Part shown: piece after piece, positions 7,301 through 11,224 of the stretch | Numbering within the stretch: the stretch's first letter is position 1 | How the letters are laid out: each line of letters begins with the position of its first letter | NCBI GenBank assembly: GCA_016256075.1 | Contig: SDVU01000709.1 | Span: 1-11,224, forward strand | Direction: 5' to 3' | Length of the DNA stretch: 11,224 nucleotides | Origin: Dictyocoela muelleri | Taxonomy: Eukaryota > Microsporidia | Translations under genes and position numbers: made by a program | Notes under the pieces: generated by a model | Told to the model about the DNA's origin: nothing | Database searches by the model: none | What the model saw: only the letters and a program-made list of their open reading frames with translations

Positions 7301-7788
7301 ATTTTTTAAAGCGGTATTTTTCTAAAAAATACGATATTTATCATATTCCTAAAGCGTTTAAGATATGTATTCTGTAATTTTAAAGTTCAAAAATATTCGT
7401 AAAATCTTTTAATATACTTGTATTAAATCTTTCCAAAAATGGCAAAAATAATTTCTCAAATAACTATAATTATTTGTAAAAAAAATCATGTAAAATTTAT
7501 TTTTAAAATTTAAATATTTTTTTAATTTTTTAAAAAAAAATCATTAAAGGTTAAAAAATAAAAAAAATATTTTTTAAGGTAGCTACTTGGTGATAGGCAT
7601 CTTTCCGAACAAGACCCGAAGTTATGATAAATACAAAGTACCAAAAAAAATCAATCCGTATATAAAAATACTCCTTTGATTTTAAATTTATTGGTTTTAA
7701 CATAGGTTTTGCGATAAAAACCAAAATAAAGCTACAGCTTTTATTTTTAAAAATATTAAATTTAGACCAAAATTTTTGACAATTATAT
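7301..7788. other. Gene-free AT-rich stretch
   Basis: The stretch is AT-rich spacer. The only structured part is the inverted repeat at 7596-7642. A 93-codon minus-strand frame at 7551-7832 overlaps that repeat and the 81-bp direct repeat and shows no protein-family features. Confidence 0.55.
7596..7642 (-). repeat. Inverted repeat, right copy (pairs with 6707-6752)
   Basis: On the minus strand this reads GGTACTTTGTATTTATCATA, then ACTTCGGGTCTTGTTCGG and AAAGATGCC. The second half matches 6730-6752. The first half also resembles the GGTACTTTGAATCTGGCATA segment of the MITE arm at 8668-8687, with about four differences, so it may be an old relative of MITE family 1. Confidence 0.6.
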
Positions 7789-7869
7789 AAATTGGTATAG
7801 ACACACAGTCTTATAAAAATATAAGAGACCACTCTTTCAATGAAATATATAATAAAATCTTTAAATCTC
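7789..7869 (+). repeat. 81-bp direct repeat, left copy
   Basis: AAATTGGTATAGACACACAG through AAAATCT..AAATCTC matches 8411-8491 with only four visible differences, about 95% identity. The copies flank the composite unit at 7875-8405. Confidence 0.92.
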
Positions 7870-7874
7870 GGGGC

Positions 7875-8405
7875 GGCGTCAACTCGCCTTCTTATAAATG
7901 CGCCAACTCGCCATAGAGTTTTTTTTGGTTATAGGTTATATATTAATATATAATTAAGCCAGAAATCTCATTGGTTAACCCTATTGAATGTAACATTAAA
8001 GCATCTGGTCCAAATCTCGGTGACCTAACATTATTAAATAATTGATGTTTAAATTAAGCGGTGAATAAATATAGAGTTATAGTATTAATATATAGTTGAC
8101 ATGGTCAGTTATAGCTGATAAAGACCTAGTCTAATATGAAAATATTGCAGGAGGGTCTCCTTTAGGTGTCCGATGAGTGTGGTAACGCATCTCGCGATTG
8201 TTAGAAAAATTAAAATATTTGAAATAGGCTCTTATAGTTCTAAGTCATGTCGCAATATGGCGAGTCTCCCCTCTACCTCCCAGATTATTATAAATAATTT
8301 TAAAATTTTTGTAAAGATCATTTTTTTTTCAATAACTCTGTGGCGAGTTGACGCATTTATAAAAAGGCGAGTTGGCTTCAACTCGTCATATGGCGAGTTG
8401 ACGCC
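7875..8405. mobile_element. Composite unit with GGCGTCAACTCGCC ends carrying a SINE
   Basis: The unit opens with GGCGTCAACTCGCC (7875-7888), then TTATAAATGCG.CAACTCGCCA. It closes with the inverted counterpart, ending GGCGAGTTGACGCC (8392-8405). The right end holds about 24 extra bases, an additional GTTG..TCAACTCG module, so the ends differ by one internal duplication. The ends are GC-rich against an AT-rich surround. A SINE copy (7958-8188) fills the left half. No transposase is present, and no short TSD is visible. A 133-codon plus-strand frame at 8173-8574 crosses the right end and is not a credible gene. Confidence 0.75.
7958..8188 (+). mobile_element. tRNA-derived SINE, copy B
   Basis: The head GCCAGAAATCTCATTGGTTA has a decayed A box, and GGTCCAAATCTCGG is a decayed B box. 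The body then follows copy A (1-233, minus strand): AAGCGGT, AGCTGATAAAGACCTAGTC, TAATATGAAAAT, GGGTCTCCT, AGGTGTCCGATGAGTGTGG. Copy B is about 230 bases long, the same as copy A, which supports a fixed family length. The A and B boxes have drifted, so it is probably silent. Confidence 0.82.
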
Positions 8406-8410
8406 AAGCA

Positions 8411-8491
8411 AAATTGGTATAGACACACAGTCTTATAAAAATATAAGAGACTACTCTTTTAATGAAATTTATAATAAAATCTTGAAATCTC
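8411..8491 (+). repeat. 81-bp direct repeat, right copy
   Basis: This matches 7789-7869 over its whole length in the same orientation, and homology stops on both sides. It is far too long to be a normal TSD of a DNA transposon. A duplicated target segment, short terminal direct repeats or a local duplication are all possible. Confidence 0.92.
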
Positions 8492-8580
8492 ATATTTTCT
8501 ATTTTTTTACCGGTAAAAAATCGTTTATAAATAAAAAAATAGTTTTGATGACAAAACCTTTTTTATTTTTTTAAAGGACT

Positions 8581-8866
8581 CTAGCTCATCGTACAGAATA
8601 GCTCCGTATAAACCGAGTTCATATTTAGGCATCCCATGATTTTTTCGAAATGGTTAGGGTACTTTGAATCTGGCATAACTTCTTATATGATGAATAAAGG
8701 ATGTCAGCATCTTCGATGCTACTGGCTTTATTCATCATATAAGAAGTTATGCCAGATTAAAGTACCCTAACCATTTCAAAAAATCATGGGATGTTTAAAT
8801 ATGAACTCAGTATATCCGGAGCTATTCTGTACAATACCCTGGAGCCCCCTATGGATAGTGATTGCC
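8581..8866. mobile_element. Hairpin MITE family 1, copy 2
   Basis: CTAGCTCATCGTACAGAATA (8581-8600) pairs with the arm ending near 8842, and pairing is continuous through GGTTAGGGTACTTTGAATCT and ACTTCTTATATGATGAATAA to a centre near 8712. An inner mini-hairpin, GCATCTTCGATGC, sits at the tip. Beyond the arm the right side continues CTATGGATAGTGATTGCC to 8866, matching the GGCA...CTATCCATAG end of copy 1. The left terminus has been lost or replaced. No TSD can be tested. Confidence 0.85.
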
Positions 8867-8891
8867 AAGATTACAAAATTGTCGACATTGA

Positions 8892-8921
8892 AGTACGTGA
8901 TAACAAAAAATCACGAGTACC
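8892..8921. repeat. Small hairpin
   Basis: AGTACGTGAT and ATCACGAGTACT-like bases are inverted around a short A-rich loop, with one bulge. It may be chance in this spacer. Confidence 0.35.
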
Positions 8922-9003
8922 TTTGAGTGGTTAATTTATAAAGTTAATTTTTTAAAAATTTGATTTGTCATTTTTTTAAAAAATTTATACAGACCTTTTC
9001 ATA

Positions 9004-9281
9004 CTTATAAGACCTTTATTGCAAACTTATAAGACCTTTGTTGCAAACTTATAAGACCTTTTTTGCTCTCTTATAAGACCTTTATTGCAAACTTATAAGA
9101 CCTTTATTGCAAAATTATAAGACATTTATTGCAAACTTATAAGACCTTTCTTGCAAACTGCTAAGACCTTTGTTGCAAACTTATAAGACCTTTTTATTGC
9201 AAACTTATAAAACCTTTCTTGCAAAAATAAAAGACATTAATTGCAAACTTATAAAGCCTTTATTGCAAACTTATATAATTT
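9004..9281. repeat. 22-bp satellite array, about twelve copies
   Basis: Units start at 9004, 9026, 9048, 9070, 9092, 9114, 9136, 9158, 9180, 9204, 9226 and 9248, with a partial unit at 9270. Each is close to CTTATAAGACC + TTTATTGCAAA. All are 22 bp except one of 24 bp (9180-9203). The units are separated by nothing, so this is not a CRISPR array. The array leads into more diverged units of the same length at 9315-9585. Confidence 0.95.
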
Positions 9282-9314
9282 TTTTATCATCAACATAAAA
9301 AAATTCTAATACTT

Positions 9315-9585
9315 TTAATATTAATACAGTCCTTTTTCACTATTATCGACTTTTAGTTGCATTATTATACTACCTTCGATGCATTATAATAGTCCCTTCA
9401 CTGTATTATCAAAGACCCTTCGCTGCATTATTATAGACGCTTCGCTGCTTTATTGTCGTCCAATTACAAGTGTTTCGTAGTTATGACTCATTTTTCCAAG
9501 CATCAGACCCATTTTTGCAAGCTATAGATCCATTTATTCTAGACTTATAGTCTTTTTTTATAGAGCTGCAACATATTTAGCCTGA
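9315..9585. repeat. Diverged continuation of the 22-bp satellite
   Basis: Successive 22-bp units such as ATTATACTACCTTCGATGC, ATAATAGTCCCTTCACTG and ATTATAGACGCTTCGCTGC are followed by units of the CAGACCCATTTTTGCAAGC and ATAGATCCATTTATTC type. All keep the plan TTATAGACC, then T-rich, then TTGCA seen at 9004-9281. They appear to be older copies of the same satellite. The part after 9449 is also the outer left arm of the large inverted repeat. Confidence 0.7.
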
Positions 9586-9660
9586 GTTATAAAATATCTG
9601 CAAAATTCGCATTGTTAACTTTTTTTAGACGCTAAATATTTAAAGCTTATTAACACTTAT

Positions 9661-9870
9661 TTATTAACCCTTATCTACCCCATTTTTTACACCATTTTTT
9701 AGCCTTATTTTTTACCATTTTTTACCATTTTTTACCATTTTTTACCATTTTTTACCATTTTTTACCTTTTTACCCTTTTTATACTCTTTTTTACCCTTTT
9801 TTACTCTTTTTTACACTTTTACCCTTTTTACCCTTTTTTACCCTTTTTACCCCATTTGTCCCTTATTTTT
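9661..9870. repeat. T-rich repeat, about 10-bp period
   Basis: TTTACCATTT repeats at exactly 10 bp around 9711-9766, with looser TACCC-T(n) units on either side. It is the inner left arm of the large inverted repeat. Confidence 0.88.
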
Positions 9871-9879
9871 AACAATGGT

Positions 9880-10660
9880 TTAAAAATAAGGGTAAAAAAA
9901 AATAATTAAAAAATGAGGGCTAAAAATGCTAATAAAAATAGCGCTAAAAAAATATGGGTTTAAAAATAACTCTTAAAAAATGGGGTAAAAAAGGGCTAAA
10001 AATATAGATTAAAAATAAGGCCGAGAAATATGTGTAAAAATAAGGTTAAAAATAGGGCTAAAAAATAAGCGTTAAAAAGCAAGGGTTCAAAAATAAAGGT
10101 TAAAAAATAAGGTTAAAAAATAGGAATAAAAGAGTAGTGTTGTAAAGTAAGGGTTAAAAATAAGGGTTAAAAAATAGGGATAAAAAGTAATGGCTAAAAA
10201 GTAATGGCTAAAAAGTAAGGGTTAGAAAAAATAAGGGTTAAAAAACCGGGCTAAAAATAAGTATTAAAAAATAAGGATGGGAAAAGAGATATAAAAAATA
10301 AGGGTTAAAAAATAAGGGTTAAAAAACAAAGGTTGAAAAATAGGGTAAAAAACATGGTAAAAAAATCGAGAAAAAAAACTGTATAAAAAAATAAGCTTAA
10401 AAAAGAGGCTAAAAAATAAGGGTTGGAAATAAATTTTAGAAAATACGATTAAAAATTATAGGGTTGGCGTAAGGGCTAAAAATATGGGTTAAAATATGGG
10501 TTAAAAATATGGGTTAAATATAAAGCATAAAGATAAGGGTCAAAAAAGGTAAAGGTAAAAAAATAAGGGTTGTAAACTAGGGGAATAAATGTAAAAAAAT
10601 TGGAAGTATAAAATAAGGTAAAAAAGATAAAAAAAACAGGGCTAAAAAAGGGCTAAAAAT
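9880..10660. repeat. A-rich GGGTTAAAAA repeats
   Basis: Irregular units of AAGGGTTAAAAAATA type, mostly 10-16 bp, fill the inner right arm. Variants include GGGCTAAAAA and GGGTAAAAA. They superficially resemble telomere repeats, but unit length and sequence vary too much for a telomerase product. No gene is seen in this stretch. Confidence 0.85.
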
Positions 10661-10851
10661 AAGAGTTAATAAGATTTAAATATTTAGCGTCTAAAAAAAT
10701 TTAATCGAGGCGAACTTTGCAGATATTCTATAAATCAGGAAAAATGTGTCAGCAGCTCTATAAAAAGGGAGTATATGTCTAGAATAAATGGGTCTATAGC
10801 TTTTAAAAATGGGTCATAACTGCGAAAGGCCTGTAATTAGACTATAATATG

Positions 10852-10888
10852 TCCCGAACGAGCGCGGGGCCTATGCGCAGTGCTAGAC
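10852..10888. other. GC-rich patch followed by a long T run
   Basis: CCCGAACGAGCGCGGGGCC, then TATGCGCAGTGCTAGACC, stands out in AT-rich DNA immediately outside the inverted repeat. A run of eight T follows, which could act as a Pol III terminator. No RNA gene is recognised. Confidence 0.35.
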
Positions 10889-10983
10889 CTTTTTTTTATT
10901 TTTTTTCGATTTTTTTTATTGATTTTTTATTATGATTTTTATTATATATTGATTTTTAATTAATATTTAAATTTTATTAAATT

Positions 10984-11050
10984 TTTAGTGCATCGGGGTT
11001 CGAACCACTTGGTATCTTATTAAATCAATTTGTTCTTATCTCACGGCAAA
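10984..11050 (-). other. tRNA-like relic
   Basis: On the minus strand, GCCGTGAGATAAGAAC is followed about 25 bases later by GTGGTTCGAACCCCGATGCA, a perfect B box. The A-box region is poor and the T stem does not pair, so a working tRNA is unlikely. It may be a decayed SINE head; its body would run leftward into AT-rich DNA where no match is seen. Confidence 0.4.
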
Positions 11051-11148
11051 TAAGCAAAAAATTATTTATTTACCAATTATTAATTAATAATTGTAAAAAT
11101 ACAATTTTTTTAATAACAGTATTTAAAAAAAGTAATATAAATTTTGTA

Positions 11149-11224
11149 AGCCAGATAGCTCAGTGGTTAACACTCTTGAATGAAAAATTTAAGTATCGTG
11201 GTTCGAATCCCGCTGACGTCACTC
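11149..11224 (+). mobile_element. tRNA-derived SINE, copy C (head only, cut by the window end)
   Basis: AGCCAGATAGCTCAGTGGTTA (A box TAGCTCAGTGG, 11156-11166) and GGTTCGAATCC (B box, 11200-11210) are both perfect Pol III promoter boxes. The rest matches the heads of copies A and B, for example TTTAAGTATCGTG and CGCTGA.GTCACTC of copy A. Its boxes are the best preserved of the three, so it may be the youngest. The acceptor and T stems do not pair, so it is a SINE head rather than a tRNA gene. Confidence 0.8.

Larger units (their letters stand above)
9449..10851. repeat. 1.4-kb asymmetric inverted repeat (fold-back element or satellite palindrome)
   Basis: The outer arms pair clearly. The left includes CAATTACAAG, GTAGTTATGACTCATTTTT, CATTTATTCTAGAC, TATAGAGCTGC and TTTTTTTAGACGCTAAATAT. 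The right, inverted, includes CTAATTACAGG, GCAGTTATGACCCATTTTT, CATTTATTCTAGAC, TATAGAGCTGC and TTTTTTTAGACGCTAAATAT. Inside, T-rich TTTTTACC repeats (about 9660-9870) face A-rich GGGTTAAAAA repeats (about 9880-10660). The turning point is CCCTTATTTTTAA, CAATGG, TTTAAAAATAAGGG near 9875. The right arm is over twice as long as the left. The plan recalls Drosophila Foldback-type elements, whose long ends are built of tandem repeats, but no sequence kinship is claimed. No gene lies inside. Confidence 0.88.

Noticed and set aside
7551-7832. 93-codon minus-strand open frame, Phe/Ile/Lys-rich
   Set aside because: Composition follows the AT content, and it overlaps two repeats; hydrophobic runs are expected by chance here.
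7789-8491. Small LTR retrotransposon with 81-bp terminal repeats
   Set aside because: The interior holds only a SINE and GC-rich inverted ends, with no reverse transcriptase or primer-binding site, and the repeats lack TG...CA ends.
8173-8574. 133-codon plus-strand open frame and its antisense frame at 8232-8426
   Set aside because: They run from the SINE tail across the inverted end and into the 81-bp direct repeat, all non-coding repeat sequence.
9004-9281. CRISPR array
   Set aside because: The 22-bp units abut directly with no unique spacers, and the window is eukaryotic in content.
902-9281. Homology between the two 22-bp arrays
   Set aside because: Beyond the equal period, the unit sequences agree at only about chance level for AT-rich DNA in the registers tried.
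9880-10660. Interstitial telomere
   Set aside because: GGGTTAAAAA-type units vary widely in length and sequence and face a complementary T-rich arm; telomerase repeats would be uniform and one-directional.
11149-11224. Functional tRNA gene
   Set aside because: The A and B boxes are perfect, but the acceptor and T stems do not pair, and the same head is joined to a shared body in two other copies.

Overview
This window looks like repeat-rich, very AT-rich eukaryotic DNA. It holds one plausible intact host gene and at least ten transposon-derived or satellite blocks. No bacterial operon structure, CRISPR array or rRNA is visible, and no LTR or capsid-bearing element was recognised. The combination of a compact intronless ORF, extreme A+T content, and Merlin and hAT DNA transposons would suit a microsporidian-type parasite. 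The tRNA-headed SINE family and a GTF2IRD2-like hAT would also suit an AT-rich invertebrate. The sequence alone does not decide between these.

Layout, left to right. The window opens in an inverted copy of a tRNA-derived SINE (1-233). A gene-free stretch leads to a nine-copy, strictly 22-bp tandem array (902-1099), then the only convincing gene (1259-1963, +). This encodes a 234-residue Lys/Asn-rich protein whose last ~60 residues align without gaps in either helix to a basic helix-loop-helix (bHLH) DNA-binding domain. A GC-rich 9-bp minisatellite (2113-2166) follows, and part of its surroundings is repeated near 2361-2420. A decayed Merlin transposon (2522-3623) comes next, with near-matching terminal inverted repeats (TIRs) and a perfect 8-bp target-site duplication (TSD). 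After it lies a decayed hAT transposon (3698-6459) whose transposase remnant can be followed from the zinc finger to the C-terminal dimerisation region. A 289-bp full-hairpin MITE (4647-4935) is inserted inside that remnant.

The right half is dominated by fold-back DNA: two copies of one hairpin MITE family (6533-6731 and 8581-8866), a separate ~190-bp palindrome (7109-7300), and a composite block (7789-8491). In the composite block, a second SINE copy sits inside a unit with GGCGTCAACTCGCC ends, and 81-bp direct repeats flank the whole. From 9004 the sequence becomes satellite. A 22-bp family decays rightward into a ~1.4-kb asymmetric inverted repeat (9449-10851) whose core is T-rich TTTTTACC-type repeats facing A-rich GGGTTAAAAA-type repeats. 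The window ends in a third SINE copy facing outward (11149-11224). Both ends therefore lie in the same repeat family, as expected if the contig broke at repeats.

The elements do not form a pathway. The main biology on offer is the lone divergent bHLH gene beside a phased 22-bp array, an apparently unnamed tRNA-derived SINE, and an unusual density of complete hairpin elements.
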